A stretch of 64,000 nt of DNA from Eukaryota sp. TZLM1-RC (GCA_040285825.1 JAUPSS010000008.1:372001-436000), one strand, 5' to 3'; shown: positions 10,951-21,344, counted from the stretch's first letter. The notes: generated by a model not told the origin, from the letters alone. Made by a program: numbers and translations.

Positions 10951-11264
10951 GATTTACAACACAGGTGCTTATTTTCAAATTCGCAACACCCAACCACCCA
11001 GTTAACAACCACTCTTCTTTTCAGTATCTCAAGTTGCAAATCTACAGTAAGAGAGTTGTAGTAACACACTACAATGTAGTTTCTTCGACGAGGACTACAA
11101 AGTCAACATCGAAGGTCCTACCTTTGTGGATACACCGTGACCTTCTCTGTCGTACTCAAATCCGATCATGATAGACCAGGGCTATGCGTATACTAAGGTT
11201 GTCTCTCAATATTATTCATAATTATTTTAAATAAACATCATTGTCTCTTGTTCCTTACTATTTT
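10951..11264. other. unassigned stretch, possible decayed coding sequence
   Basis: About 310 bp between the candidate hAT remnant and the 3' end of the minus-strand Fanzor pseudogene. Plus-strand frames around 11070-11170 look weakly protein-like (for example TVTFSVVLKSDHD) but are broken by stops and not recognised. The segment next to 11250 is AT-rich. Confidence 0.3.
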
Positions 11265-13394
11265 TTACACAAACACGGTGGGAAACCATAGAGTTCTGGC
11301 CATAACTCTCCACACTTGCGAATGCAAATATTCTTTGCTGCTGATATCATACACTTGATGGCATGCTGGACAAAGTTTGTATTGCCATACTAGGGTTGAT
11401 TTTGCCTCACGATAGCAGCAGCATGAGAACTTACTGGTGCCTTCATCTTCATTGGTCATTAGCACTATAATGTTTCTCTTGGCATTTTAGCCAGGCAATG
11501 AAGCAACGGGCAAATCCGTATCGTTGTACTTTTTTGAAACGACCAGGAAGTTTTGCAGCGCCGACAGCTAAATATAGTGTATCTGGGTATCCTGCTACTC
11601 GTTTAAATTCATTTAATGCCTCTTTGAATCTTCTTTCTTTTCCTCTACGGTTGTCAAACTGCAGATATTTTCACTTGGCACGATTTCCTTCCCTATATAT
11701 TCTGTCTTTAACCAGTATCTAATGATTCATATATAGTTTCATACTATAAACTGAATACTGACAGAGAGACATTTTGTGAGGTGAAGGTTTTGTTTTGAAG
11801 CTTCTTGAGGTTGGACATGGTATAACTGCTGCTCCGTATTCATCCCAGACCACTTAAGCGAAATTGTCCCGGATCCACACCGTCAACAGGGTGTATAGGA
11901 TTGTGCTCAACGGGAAGTGCTTCTGCGGGCTTCCTGGATCTCCTCTTTTTTCCAGCAGCCTGAAATTTAACACTTCGAGTGACCTAGTTGGTAGATGGAT
12001 CGTTAGTCACCTCTTCTTTGGTCCTTCTACGCCATGGTGCCCTTTCGTTAACCTCAGAAAACGGAACTAGAATCTCGTTTCCATTACTTCTTACTGTTGT
12101 CTCACTGAACTTACTTTTCACCTCAACATTATTAATACCAAAGAATGAATGAGGACAAGTTTTGATTATTCATTTTAGTAGCATCAGTACAATAAATTGA
12201 ATTATAGATTTGATCTTCTCCAATAAAAAACTCGTGATGATTTCAGAATTTAAGGCCACTAACTTGCAGCAATTTAGTCTTGCAAGATGCTAATTACATG
12301 AATTTATGCCTACGCCAACAGAAAGAAAAATGTCTTAGCTCTCTGCTGAGGTGGTCAGCTAGACGTGTATGGAATCCCATTAGGTCATCATTATGCTGAC
12401 TACAGAGCTCGACATGATTGGACGCTGTCAATTTTTCTTCAACAATACGAAATTTTTCCAGAAGTTGTTCTAAGTAGCAACAAATCTGAAACATTACTGT
12501 TTCTGTTGGATTGTGGTTGGATTCGAGGTTCAAATAAACCTTCACATTGAATTTGAAATTAGAACGTTGACTGAAGAATAATAAAAAAAATTATTTTGGA
12601 ATTCTTTATTTAAATTTAGTGCCTTATTATTAGCGCTTATACAATTTTTCAACCATGATGAGCACGTTTTTGGTAGTGATGATTTGAAATTTGAAACAAG
12701 GTCTTTTGAAAGTAAAAATAGATAGCTTGTGATGGCTTTGACATTAACTGAGGAACTGTTGTTTGAATGCACCCAGTTATTGAAAAATAGATGAAATTGT
12801 TTACTAATGATATAAATTTCTTCATCATAACCGATCCTGGCCACATTATAATCCTTTGGGTCTCAAAACTGGTTTCTTCGGGCATAAATGGCAGGAGACC
12901 ATTGTCAAACAGTTGCATCAGTTGTCTTTGCCTTTTTGAGGTATCCATATTTGGAACCCGGTTCTTATTTGTAATAGTCATAAATAAATACCACACATCA
13001 GATTCCAGTGCAGCTCGCCTGCATTAAAGAAAATGCAGAATAAACAATTGTTACAGCAAGGAGCCAGTATGGCATATTTCAGTCATTTTTGGAATGTCAT
13101 TGGAAATGGCCTCCACTGCAGCAGGTGTAAGCAAAGAGTTCAGAGCACAAAACCGGGTAAAGGTTCTTTTGCTCTCTTTGGTAAAACAACACGTTCTAGT
13201 GTTCTTAAATGCTCTTTAGCATCTTTTATCAAGTCGCCCCAATTTATATAGAAGTTTGTGGGTGGTGGAGCAGGCGGACAACCGTGACCAATGCCTCGAA
13301 CATGGTCAGAGGCTACTTGCTGTGCCCTCAGAGGGCAAGTACGTTTGTTATGTCCTTCAACTCGGCAGAAAAAACACTGCATAATGGAAGGCAA
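11265..13394 (-). pseudogene. Fanzor (eukaryotic TnpB-like RNA-guided nuclease), decayed copy F3
   Basis: Read in shifting minus-strand frames. 13394-13140 has a CCHC knuckle (CFFCRVEGHNKRTC). 13150-12540 is the alpha-helical N-terminal half, alignable with the other two copies (CALNSLLTPAAV; KSSLPKTCSSWLKNCI). 11900-11760 carries GVDPGQ, a RuvC-I motif with its catalytic Asp (codon 11873-11875), then VIPCPTSRSFKTKPSP. 11620-11465 carries YLAVGAAKLPGRFKKVQRYG. 11465-11265 carries the RuvC-II/zinc-ribbon part (DEGTSK, then KLCPACHQVYD). The RuvC-III part is damaged: where the other family members read VYDRDISAAKNI, this copy has lost about five bases, removing RD and shifting frame. In Fanzor and TnpB proteins these motifs form the RuvC nuclease guided by an omega-RNA. 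Several frameshifts and stops make this copy inactive. Confidence 0.8.
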
Positions 13395-13760
13395 TCAAAA
13401 ATAATTGATTGTTTACCGCCAGTCACTTTCAACAATATATCTGTTTTATAATTGTCTTTTTGAAGTAAGCTTGTAAAATTAGTTTAAGGTACATTTGTCG
13501 CAACGGTGGGCTCTTACTGATTTTCTTTCTTACAAGTAGTTTATTGTGTAACTGTTGTCGGTTGTTGGGTTTCAATTGGTTTGACATCACTTTCCTCATT
13601 CAAACAGAGTTGGCATGAGATAATGTACTATTTTTTTTCATTTGAAATGCATACTTTCTTAATAATAATAATAATTATCAAAGATGAGTAGAAAAACCGG
13701 TAGAAAGAGTGCAGAGGGAGTCCTAAAGCTCGGAAAAGAAGGTAAGTGGGGGAAATAAGA
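13395..13760. other. non-coding spacer with an (AAT)n microsatellite
   Basis: Between the minus-strand Fanzor relic and the left edge of the plus-strand Fanzor element there is no convincing gene. A short (AAT)n run lies near 13661-13676. Confidence 0.4.
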
Positions 13761-13797
13761 ACCTAGTTTATGAAGTGAGGGGAAAGTGTGGGAATAG

Positions 13798-14633
13798 AAG
13801 TGTTGCACCAGACGTTAATTTTTGAGCGTCTGTTTTAAAACAGACGTCGCGTCTGTCAAAAGCCGCCTTAGACGCTAATTTAGAACGACCATTTCCCCTT
13901 TACTTCCCTACCCCCGTCTCTTTTCAATAAATCCTATCCTAAACAAGTTTGCAATGCATATAGACTGGTCCAAATACTATACAGTCGTTGTTCCTCATGC
14001 TGAAAGTAGTGCCATTGGTGATGTTGTTGCTCTTTGATCTTGTTGGTCTATCTTTGCTTTTATTCACAGTACAAGAAGAAACAGGTTGACACCAGAGAGA
14101 GCTTCTGATCTGGTTTTTGTCTATACCAATCTTCAACTCATGAACAAAAGGGTTAATGTCACCATTGAGCGGTACTTTGCTGATTTTCCCCAGTGGAGGA
14201 ACTTGGTCGTAAACGTATCAGCAGTTATGACAGAAGAAGAAGTTGAAGCTCTGGATTCTATAATCGAAGATGATGAAATCCTTGACGAAGGAGTAGAAGT
14301 TGTGGCGATTCGAGGACAAGAAGTGGAAGAGAACATTCTTGAAGAAGAGTGTCCAACACCAACTCATCACGACTTCCTTGCTGGAATTGATTTTGATGAC
14401 CTTTGATAAGTTCATTGGCTGTTATAGTCGAGTTATATTGCATGTTATACAATAAACATTGATTTACTTCATAGATTCTAACAGTATCGTTTCAGTTTAG
14501 CCTAATTTAATTAAAGATTCTTTAATAAAGAAGGAGTCAAACAAGAAAAACGTGCGAAGACGCTGGTGCAGCGTCTGTTGGAAAAAAGACGCACGAAGAC
14601 AGAGACGCGTCTGATAACGTCCGTACAACATTA
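13798..14633 (+). mobile_element. non-autonomous hAT-type element with 8-bp target duplication
   Basis: The element is bounded by GGGAATAG at 13790-13797 and again at 14634-14641; copy 2 of the host Fanzor element has this 8-mer only once, so the duplication is well supported. The ends form imperfect inverted repeats (AGTGTTGCACCAGACGTTA on the left; the reverse complement of the right end begins TAATGTTGTACGGACGTTA). Several GACGC/GCGTC motifs lie just inside both ends. An 8-bp duplication, these ends and a hAT dimerisation-domain ORF inside identify a deletion derivative of a hAT transposon. Confidence 0.85.
14035..14406 (+). pseudogene. hAT transposase C-terminal (dimerisation) domain fragment
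   Basis: The frame from about 14035 reads CWSIFAFIHSTRRNRLTPER and continues ASDLVFVYTNLQLM. This is the typical hAT C-terminal pattern, in which a W..I..fIHs..RNRLtpera segment is followed by lv.v..Nl.Ll. The open part from 14086 to 14406 ends in an acidic tail rich in Glu and Asp. The upstream catalytic DDE/RNase H-like part is absent, so this is a truncated transposase inside the 836-bp element; it can be mobilised only in trans, if at all. Confidence 0.75.
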
Positions 14634-14746
14634 GGGAATAGTGAAAACCTAGTTGACGGTTAAAAACCTCCCAAAACAGGCAACCAAAAGTCGAAAATGG
14701 GGTGACAAGTGTAAAATTTGATAGATGTTCTGTTTATTCTCACTAC

Positions 14747-16703
14747 ATGACAGACACCCACTCTGTGTCACGTGTATTCACTCGGTCTTGTGCACTTAAT
14801 TCGCTGCTGGCCCCTGCAGTGGTGCAACAAATTCGGACTGACCTTCTTTTGGTCACCGAGATTTGTCATGAAGCTTCTTTATTGCTTCAATCTTTTTTTC
14901 TAAATTTCCGTTGGCATGTAGAGCTTTAGTGGAACAGGATGTAAGGTATCTGTTTATGACCGTCATCACCACTGGTTGTTTTCCAAAGCCATCCACCTCT
15001 AAAGGCCAACGCAATTACTCCATATCTTTTACAGTGGATTTCTTCCTGAATGCCCACAAGACAGGGCTCTTGTTTCTTCACGGGAGAATTCTTTAGTGCC
15101 TTATAGAAATTCATTCGATCTTTATCTCAATGCTTGGCTGCAGTCTCAGAAATTTAACTTTTTCAATAGAAAAGGGCTTTCTCCTTACCTTGCTTGTCGG
15201 GCTCGTCAATTGGCGTCTAACGTGAAGACAAGTTTACCTAAAATTTGTCAATCCTGGACAAAAAACTTTATTCGTGCTCATTGTAGAGCTTTAGATAAAA
15301 CGAATGTCTGTGCCAATTATCTTCTCTCTCTTTTACCAGATAAACCCTTAGCCCAACCCGAAGAAGTAGTTGTTGATTTTGTTCTCGAACACTACATCAA
15401 TTTCAATCTGAATAATTCAAGAGAAAGATTCTTTTTATTAAATGCATGTAAGTTTATCTTGAATCTCCTTCAAAGATTTCCTGCCACTGTTTCTCTACTG
15501 TCTTCACGTGATAAAATCACCTTTTCATCAAAGGAAATTGGTGAGCTTTTTCTCTTTAATCTTAAAATTTCACAATACTTACTCACTTTCTTTTCTCATG
15601 TGCATTTCTGGAAGAAATTTAGAATGATACCTTTAACCTCTCATAAAGGTTCTAAATTTCTTGAGGTTCATTCACATGTTTTCCACTCTGTGAAAAAACT
15701 TCCACTTATTGAAGGATCATCTTCCAAACAAAGTTTATCAAAAATACATGTCTACAACGAATATTTAAACAATGCCCTTACCAAAAATTTAATATCAACA
15801 GAAAAATTTTGAAAAATAGATTTAAAGAAATTTTATTGAAAACTAATGGTAATGAACTGCTTTTGACCTTTGAAGGTAAAAATAATGACTCAGAAAGCAC
15901 AGGTGAGCTGGATGAACCACCGAAAAAGAAACGAAGATTGAAGAAAGTAATGAAAAGTGACCCCGATGCTAACAAAACCAGAGAAGCACGGTTGAAGGGC
16001 ACTAAAAAATGCCTCGTCAAAGACGCAGACATTCAGTCGAAATTTTACCTGAAATTTCCCTTATTGGCGTTTATCTGGGCCAATCTAGATTATGTGGTTA
16101 CTTCATAAATGATAATCAATATGGAGTTATCCCTTGTCCAACTGGCAGAAGATACATGACAAAACCTTCACCCACTAAACACTCTCCCAACCAATATTCC
16201 GTTCAAAATTTCAACCAATATTTGAACCATTGGAATTTGGTCAGGAAGAAAATGTAATTCGGAAAGTAATCGCCAGAAATGGAAAATAATTAAATTTGGT
16301 AACCGTAGACGAAAAGAGAGACGGTTCAGAGAGAGAGAGTCTCAACAAATTTCAAAGGCTGGCTGGGCATCCTGAAAAACTTTATCTTGCTGTGGGTTCC
16401 GCTAATTTCCCTTGTCATTGCCGAAAAGTCAATTGATATGGATCAGCAAGGGCTTTCAGAAAATGTTTGTGTTATCAAAAGGACGTGAAGCACTTGTCAA
16501 CCAGTGAATTTAATACAAGCAAACTGTCCAGTTGTTGCATGGCCGAGAGTATTCAAGCAGACTCATGGCAGATGCGTATTTGTACTGAGTGTCGAATAGT
16601 ATATGATTGAGATATTTCCGCTGCAAAAAATATTCAAATTAAGAAGAAAGCGGAATTGTGGCCGGAAAGATATATTTGCCCAGAAGCTCTGTTGAGGAGA
16701 TGA
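14747..16703 (+). pseudogene. Fanzor (TnpB-like) protein, copy F1, frameshifted
   Basis: Starting at ATG 14747 (MTDTHSVSRVF), about 650 codons can be followed through several frame changes (near 14905, 15035, 15810, 16010 and 16270-16430). The N-terminal half is helical (KTSLPKICQSWTKNFIRAHC). A basic cluster PPKKKRRLKK near 15920-15945 looks like a nuclear localisation signal and precedes the RuvC domain. RuvC-I reads IGVYLGQ, with Tyr (16072-16074) where Asp is expected. Later segments match copy F2: AVGSAN.., then a Cys-rich ribbon and DISAAKNI. In RuvC-III the codon before DISAAKNI is TGA (16608-16610). Fanzors are eukaryotic relatives of TnpB that cut DNA guided by an RNA made from the element's own 3' region. 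This copy cannot make an active nuclease. Confidence 0.85.
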
Positions 16704-16882
16704 GTGGGGAACCAGAGCATACAGAAACAAAAACTTTGGAAAAACTGATATTTTATTTTGAGTTTTTAATTTTTTTTTTAATTTTTTTGAAAAACTTTTG
16801 AGACCGATCTACAAATACCTTAGTAGCATTTGGTAGACCCACTTAGAAACATCAAGTCGCGAGGCCTTGTTTAAAAACAGGA

Positions 16883-16921
16883 GTGAATTTCACAGGGGAA
16901 TGCATGATAAGTGAAATTCAC
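16883..16921 (+). repeat. terminal hairpin of the Fanzor element, copy 1
   Basis: GTGAATTTCAC at 16883-16893 and GTGAAATTCAC at 16911-16921 are perfect 11-bp inverted repeats with a 17-nt loop. The same hairpin ends copy 2 (25200-25238). It lies at the right boundary of the element, where Fanzor and TnpB elements are known to encode the 3' part of the omega-RNA scaffold. Confidence 0.75.
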
Positions 16922-17015
16922 AGTAGAAAGACTATTGTACACTTCAATCTGAGTTTCAAACAGTATTGTCTTGGCTTAACCCAAATCCATTCCTACATTT
17001 TTCTCCCCTTCTCCA

Positions 17016-17570
17016 ATGTTTAAAAAGTTTGATCCATCACTTGTTTCGTCAACAAACATCCTGAAATCTTCTCATGCAAGATCAATACGTAACTCAATTG
17101 TTGACCAGTTTCCTCCTGTAGCAGATTATATCGATCTGATATGGCCAAAGAAAGCTGACGTTGTCGTGGGAAAGTGCCGTAATGCTGAGCGAACAAATAT
17201 CTTTTACATTGACGGGTTGCCCTGTTTTTTCAACACTCGAGATGTCAAAGATTCACCGCACATTCCTACACTTCGATTACTTCATAGATTCCCTATCATT
17301 TTGCCAAAAATGCAGGTTGATAGAGGTGCAATTAAGTTTGCTCTCAAAGGTGCAGACATGATGGCACCTGGCTTCACCAGTGCAGGAGGTTCAATGGATG
17401 ATGTTGAAGCAGGACAAGTTGTAGCCATAATGGCTGAGGGTAAAGAACATGCAGTTGGCGTCGGAATTGCTAAAAAATCCACTTCTCAGATACGTGAAGA
17501 TAACATTGGCATTGCTGTGGAGATGGTTCATTTTATTGGCGATGGCCTTTATAATATAACATCATTGTGA
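17016..17570 (+). CDS. MCTS1: MCTS1/Tma20 translation re-initiation factor (PUA domain)
   Basis: An intact, intronless 184-residue protein, close to the family's usual length of about 181. It starts MFKKFDPS as the family does. Family blocks are clear: residues 80-100 PTLRLLHRFPIILPKMQVD, then GAIKFALKGADMMAPG, and VVAIMAEGKEHAVGVG in the C-terminal PUA domain. MCTS1 pairs with DENR and acts on the small ribosomal subunit in re-initiation and in recycling of tRNA and mRNA after termination. The Fanzor element copy 1 ends only about 90 bp upstream, so the native promoter is either very short or partly supplied by the element. Confidence 0.95.
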   Translation: MFKKFDPSLVSSTNILKSSHARSIRNSIVDQFPPVADYIDLIWPKKADVVVGKCRNAERTNIFYIDGLPCFFNTRDVKDSPHIPTLRLLHRFPIILPKMQVDRGAIKFALKGADMMAPGFTSAGGSMDDVEAGQVVAIMAEGKEHAVGVGIAKKSTSQIREDNIGIAVEMVHFIGDGLYNITSL

Positions 17571-18943
17571 TGTATTCACATGTTCAAGCATTCACCATAT
17601 ATAGTCGTAAATAGACAACCATCTTTGCAGTGTCCATCATTGTCAGTTTTTAAATCCTGAACAACCCACTTTACATAATAAATTCGTCAGTAACTCAACA
17701 AATGTATGTTTCTGTTTATGATAATGTTAATTTATGCTCTAACCATACTTTTCAACACTCACCGACTTTTTTTGATACCATCTTTTCTGAGAAACTCCTC
17801 AGAACAACAGCCCTGTCAGTGGTTGCTTTTCATTTGCAACTTATTCCTTTTCTTTTGGTGTCCCAATTCCTAAAGCCAATGACAATATCGTTAACATCAG
17901 CTTTAAATTTGGATTTCAATCTGCTGACCCAAATGGTCTCACTCTCTTGTTTATTTGTCTAATTTCCCAGAGTGTGGTAGAGGGACACTCCATTTCATTG
18001 TGGAGTTATTTCTTGATAATTGATTGCTTGAATCCAATGTTTCTCTAGAGAATTCTCCCATTTTTATCAGATATTTCTCTAACAGAGACTTCACATTGAA
18101 GAGGTAGTAAATGAAACTCACGAAGTCTGAAATCGTCAGGAGTGATAATGATCTCCTCTTCACCATTGATTCTTTTTCTCGCTATTATTGTTTTAGTAGT
18201 TATCACTGCTCTCCATCCTAAAAATGATTGAATTGAAGCTGTTTGCTCCGTTTCTCTGAACTTCTGTGATTGAAGTAACTCTTTCTTTTTTAGGAGAAAT
18301 CCACGAAATTCAATAGGATGTTGTAGTCGATTATTTTATTGTAAATTCATTATATCTATTTGGTCGAGTCCTAATTTCTTGGTTCACGTATTCACAAAGT
18401 TGCTGAATTTTTCAACTCACACAAACAAAAATCCAACAAACTATACATTAATCCTGGTACACAAAGGTGAAGAAATTGTTATGCAATCAGATGTTAATGC
18501 TGCTAATCATTTCAAAATATAACTGATGATTACTATACGACAAATCATGAATTTTGTAGTGGATTAATTTCAAAATTTCTATTTCTTCTTTCATTTGTTG
18601 ATAGACAATAATCAATATTTGTTGAAGAAATAGAAATTAGTTTGTGCACCCCAAAGTGGTAACAGCTTGTTGTGTAAGCTGCCACTACCTTGAAAGTGAT
18701 TGTCAGTCAAGACACCTGAGTGTTGCTGGCTCAGCTATGTCTGTTAATGAATAAATTTAAATTTAAATAGGTTAACATCTGCGCACTTTCAATTTAAGAC
18801 AGTGTAACATATTGATTAAATTATGTGTGTAATACTCGAATTTATGATAAAGTTGAAGCAAAAATGTAGAATGTAGAATCATATATTTACTGAAAATACG
18901 ATGACCACAGTTTGTTCATAAAGCCAACATGCCCTAAAAGCAC
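17571..18943. other. long stretch without a recognised gene
   Basis: About 1.4 kb between MCTS1 and eL22. Plus-strand frames in 17700-18170 have moderately long open runs (for example 17702-17962), but neither strand gives a recognisable domain and the frames break. It could be a decayed gene or transposon. A perfect 15-bp inverted repeat lies at 18574-18638. The rest is AT-rich. Confidence 0.4.
18574..18638. repeat. perfect 15-bp inverted repeat (35-nt loop)
   Basis: AATTTCTATTTCTTC at 18574-18588 is exactly complementary to GAAGAAATAGAAATT at 18624-18638. In RNA this would be a long, uninterrupted but A/U-rich hairpin. It lies between MCTS1 and eL22, about 310 bp beyond the eL22 stop codon, and could equally be a small transposon remnant. 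Confidence 0.6.
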
Positions 18944-19361
18944 TTATTCTTCTTCTTCAGCGGTTTGATAGTATCTGAGAGTATAAGTGTCCTTGGCAGA
19001 GGCTACGCAGCGTAAGAAATCACGGACACCGGTGTTCTTCAAAAATCTCTTAGAAAGATACTTAAGATATCTCTTGGAGAAGGGGATATTGGTTTCAACG
19101 GTGATGATATTCCCTTGTCTCTTGATAGCAACAGCTTCTCCGAGGTTCTTGGTCTTTCCATCGACCTTGATGCGATCTTGGAGATAAGTCTCCTGAGGTG
19201 AGCTGGCAACAAAATCATACGAATGCAACAGGATCTAAGATAGAATCTTCAGCGGGAGAAGTGCAATCAATATGGAAAACGTGGTGTTCGCGCTTTTGAA
19301 CTTTAGCTTTCTAGGGACAGTACGACGCAACCCTAGGACATACTTTAGTGAGGACGGGCAT
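18944..19361 (-). CDS. RPL22: 60S ribosomal protein eL22, three exons with two tiny introns
   Basis: Spliced on the minus strand: exon 1 19361-19344 (MPVLTK), exon 2 19310-19221 (starts KAKVQKREHHVFHIDCTSP), exon 3 19192-18944 (starts ETYLQDRIKVDGK). The product is 118 residues, as expected for eL22. Key family blocks are an IDCTSPAED start, FETYLQDRIKV, PFSKRYLKYLSKRFLKN and VRDFLRCVAS, with an acidic C-terminal tail. Intron 1 (19343-19311) is 33 nt, GTATGT...CCCTAG; intron 2 (19220-19193) is 28 nt, GTATGA...CCTCAG. Without splicing there are in-frame stops, and exact removal restores the conserved protein, so the introns are well supported. The gene is divergent from CFAP99 with 84 bp between the start codons. 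Confidence 0.93.
19193..19220 (-). other. 28-nt spliceosomal intron in eL22 (intron 2)
   Basis: GTATGA at the 5' splice site and CTCACCTCAG at the 3' end. Its removal joins codons for ..DPVAF to ETYLQD.., matching the conserved eL22 protein exactly. Only 28 nt long. Confidence 0.85.
19311..19343 (-). other. 33-nt spliceosomal intron in eL22 (intron 1)
   Basis: GTATGT at the 5' splice site and TGTCCCTAG at the 3' end. It follows only six codons and contains in-frame stops. Removal joins MPVLTK to KAKVQK. Confidence 0.85.
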
Positions 19362-19445
19362 TGCAGTGAAGAAAAGGACTTTATTTTTCCAAAATTCTTT
19401 TCATCATTTCCTTTCTGTATATAAACACCAAACAGACTGCATCTG
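19362..19445. promoter_or_regulatory. 84-bp divergent promoter between eL22 and CFAP99
   Basis: This short spacer must drive both genes. It has a pyrimidine-rich block and a TATA-like TGTATATAAAC at 19416-19426, about 20 bp before the CFAP99 start codon. No other element is obvious. Confidence 0.45.
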
Positions 19446-21344
19446 ATGAAACTTTCAGAGCTTATTGCTCTTACTAAGGATCTTTATGAAACATTTGACC
19501 CGAAAAAGGTTCTCTGTGATACTCATACACAACAGTTCATAAACCTACATCAACTTGATGATGAGTCGGTGGTGCTTTTCATCTATGAGGTTTTTTCAGG
19601 AATCATACGTTACAAAAAAGTTGTTGAACCAATTGTTTCTTCTTTTTATTCTCACACACCTACTGCTCTCCGCACAGACAAATCTGTCTACGACATACTG
19701 ACGTATTTGTCCATTTTCAGATATTCTGAGTTTGATTTTGACGATTTCATTCAACTCTTTTCTATTTTAGATTCTTATCGCACTCACACCTTTTGTTCGT
19801 TTCTTTTCAACCCTAAACGGATTGAAACAGAGTTTAGATCTCATTGGAATACTGTCTTTGACTCTGATTATGTATCCACCAACCTTGTGGTTCCCCTTCT
19901 CACTGCCTGCTCTGAGCTAGAACTGTTTTTGCAAGAGATTGACAACAATGCGACGTTTAAACCCTTTGTCCCCAGCAAATCAAACAAAACAACTAAGCCC
20001 ATGGAGTTTTCTTTATCAAAAGGTAGACCCAGGCCACCTCCAGAGAGGGAAGCTATTTCAACAGAATTTAGAGCTTCCAAAATACCAAAATCCACGTACA
20101 AATTTGATCCTCCTGCCCCCACTTGCTCAAAACAACCTATTGCTCTCAATCCGCCGAATTTGACATTGGAATCACGCCCAACAAGGAAATCTGTTGTTTT
20201 ATCAGAATTAAAAGCGAAAGAAGAGTCTGAGAATACTTTCAAACCAACAATATCTTCAAGTCCAAAGCGAAAGACTCCCAGCATTCCAGTTAAACTTAAT
20301 ACGACAACAATTCTTAGGGAAGATTTAATATTTAGAAAACAAGAGCTGGAAGAAGTAAGAAAAGTTGAAGAATTCGAAGTTTGCCTGCATGATGAAGCTC
20401 AGTATTACGATGAAGTCAAGAGACGTCAAGAAGAAGAGCAACAGAAGGAACAAGAAAAAAGGGAAATGCTTAGACTACATGCCTTATTGTCGAGGGAAGA
20501 TGCCAAGGAAGCCGTGCAAAATGCTAAATTGGAAAACTTTTCGACAGCTCTTGAATTAAAAAATCAATTAGAGGAATTAAATTCAAAAGCTGAGCAAGAC
20601 AGAATTGTTGATCAATTATTACTTAAAGAGAAACGTAATGCGGTGCTGGCATGCCGTGGCAATGCTAGGCTAGCCAAGGACGAGGTACTTCAAACCAATG
20701 CTTCAGAAGGAGAGAAGAGAAGATTGGAAAGGGAACGTAACGAGGAAGAAGCAAAGAGAAGACAAGCTGAAGAAGTTAAACAAAAGGCTGAACTGATTGC
20801 TAAAATTAGGGCTGAGGATTTGATAAAGGATGGTTATACTGAACCCTTTGACTCTACCACTACTTCTGGCAGTGGGTTGCTTTGTGAAATGAGTCTTTAT
20901 GAGCTACAGGAAAGGTTAAAGGTTGTTAAAGTTATAAATAAGGAAAGAAGAGAGTTGAAGAGGGAGCAGATTCTAGGAGAAAAGCAACAAAAAGCAGAAA
21001 TACTGGAAAGGAAAGCACAATTAATTTCAAAAATACGACAGAATAAATCGGAAGCAGCTCAAAAGTCCCGTGACTTGAGAAGAAAAAAGATTGAAGAACA
21101 ACAACGACTTAAAGAAGAGATTACAGCTTCAAACAGCCAACAACTATTAAGCAAATTGGAACAGAAGAAGAAGGCAAGAATGGAGAGAGAATCGCAACTA
21201 AGAAAGGAGGCAGAATTAATTAAAAGAAAAAACCTTGCATTAAAAGCAAAGAAAAAGAAATCAGAGGTGGTTAAGTTTAATGATCTTGTCTCAGCTGAAA
21301 CTAGGGTGGAAATGGAGAAAACAAGCAAAGTTTTGAAGGGTTGA
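19446..21344 (+). CDS. CFAP99: CFAP99-like cilia- and flagella-associated protein
   Basis: An intact 632-residue protein. Residues 1-165 form a helical N-terminal domain. Residues about 180-230 hold the family-type Pro-rich linker KPMEFSLSKGRPRPPPER followed by IPKSTYKFDPP, which is the segment that made me recognise CFAP99. From about 300 to the end it is a long charged coiled coil rich in Lys, Glu, Gln and Arg. CFAP99 is an axonemal protein, so the organism very probably builds a motile flagellum. It diverges from eL22 over an 84-bp promoter and is followed by a convergent BTB-like gene 161 bp downstream. Confidence 0.75.
   Translation: MKLSELIALTKDLYETFDPKKVLCDTHTQQFINLHQLDDESVVLFIYEVFSGIIRYKKVVEPIVSSFYSHTPTALRTDKSVYDILTYLSIFRYSEFDFDDFIQLFSILDSYRTHTFCSFLFNPKRIETEFRSHWNTVFDSDYVSTNLVVPLLTACSELELFLQEIDNNATFKPFVPSKSNKTTKPMEFSLSKGRPRPPPEREAISTEFRASKIPKSTYKFDPPAPTCSKQPIALNPPNLTLESRPTRKSVVLSELKAKEESENTFKPTISSSPKRKTPSIPVKLNTTTILREDLIFRKQELEEVRKVEEFEVCLHDEAQYYDEVKRRQEEEQQKEQEKREMLRLHALLSREDAKEAVQNAKLENFSTALELKNQLEELNSKAEQDRIVDQLLLKEKRNAVLACRGNARLAKDEVLQTNASEGEKRRLERERNEEEAKRRQAEEVKQKAELIAKIRAEDLIKDGYTEPFDSTTTSGSGLLCEMSLYELQERLKVVKVINKERRELKREQILGEKQQKAEILERKAQLISKIRQNKSEAAQKSRDLRRKKIEEQQRLKEEITASNSQQLLSKLEQKKKARMERESQLRKEAELIKRKNLALKAKKKKSEVVKFNDLVSAETRVEMEKTSKVLKG

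Larger units (their letters stand above)
13761..16930 (+). mobile_element. Fanzor transposable element, copy 1 (interrupted by a hAT remnant)
   Basis: Bounds come from comparison with copy 2 at 22864-25248. Similarity begins at ACCTAGTTTATGAAGTGAGG (about 13763 and 22867) and ends after a terminal hairpin at 16883-16921. The left arm is split at 13798 by a foreign 836-bp element flanked by GGGAATAG on both sides; without it copy 1 would be about 2.3 kb. There are no obvious terminal inverted repeats between the two ends. Relative to copy 2, the 3' non-coding region gained an A/T-rich run (about 16739-16797) and lost about 120 bp. It ends about 90 bp before the MCTS1 start codon. Confidence 0.75.

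Noticed and set aside
17702-17962. 86-codon plus-strand ORF after MCTS1
   Set aside because: No recognisable domain, hydrophobic composition typical of chance AT-rich ORFs, and competing frames on both strands.
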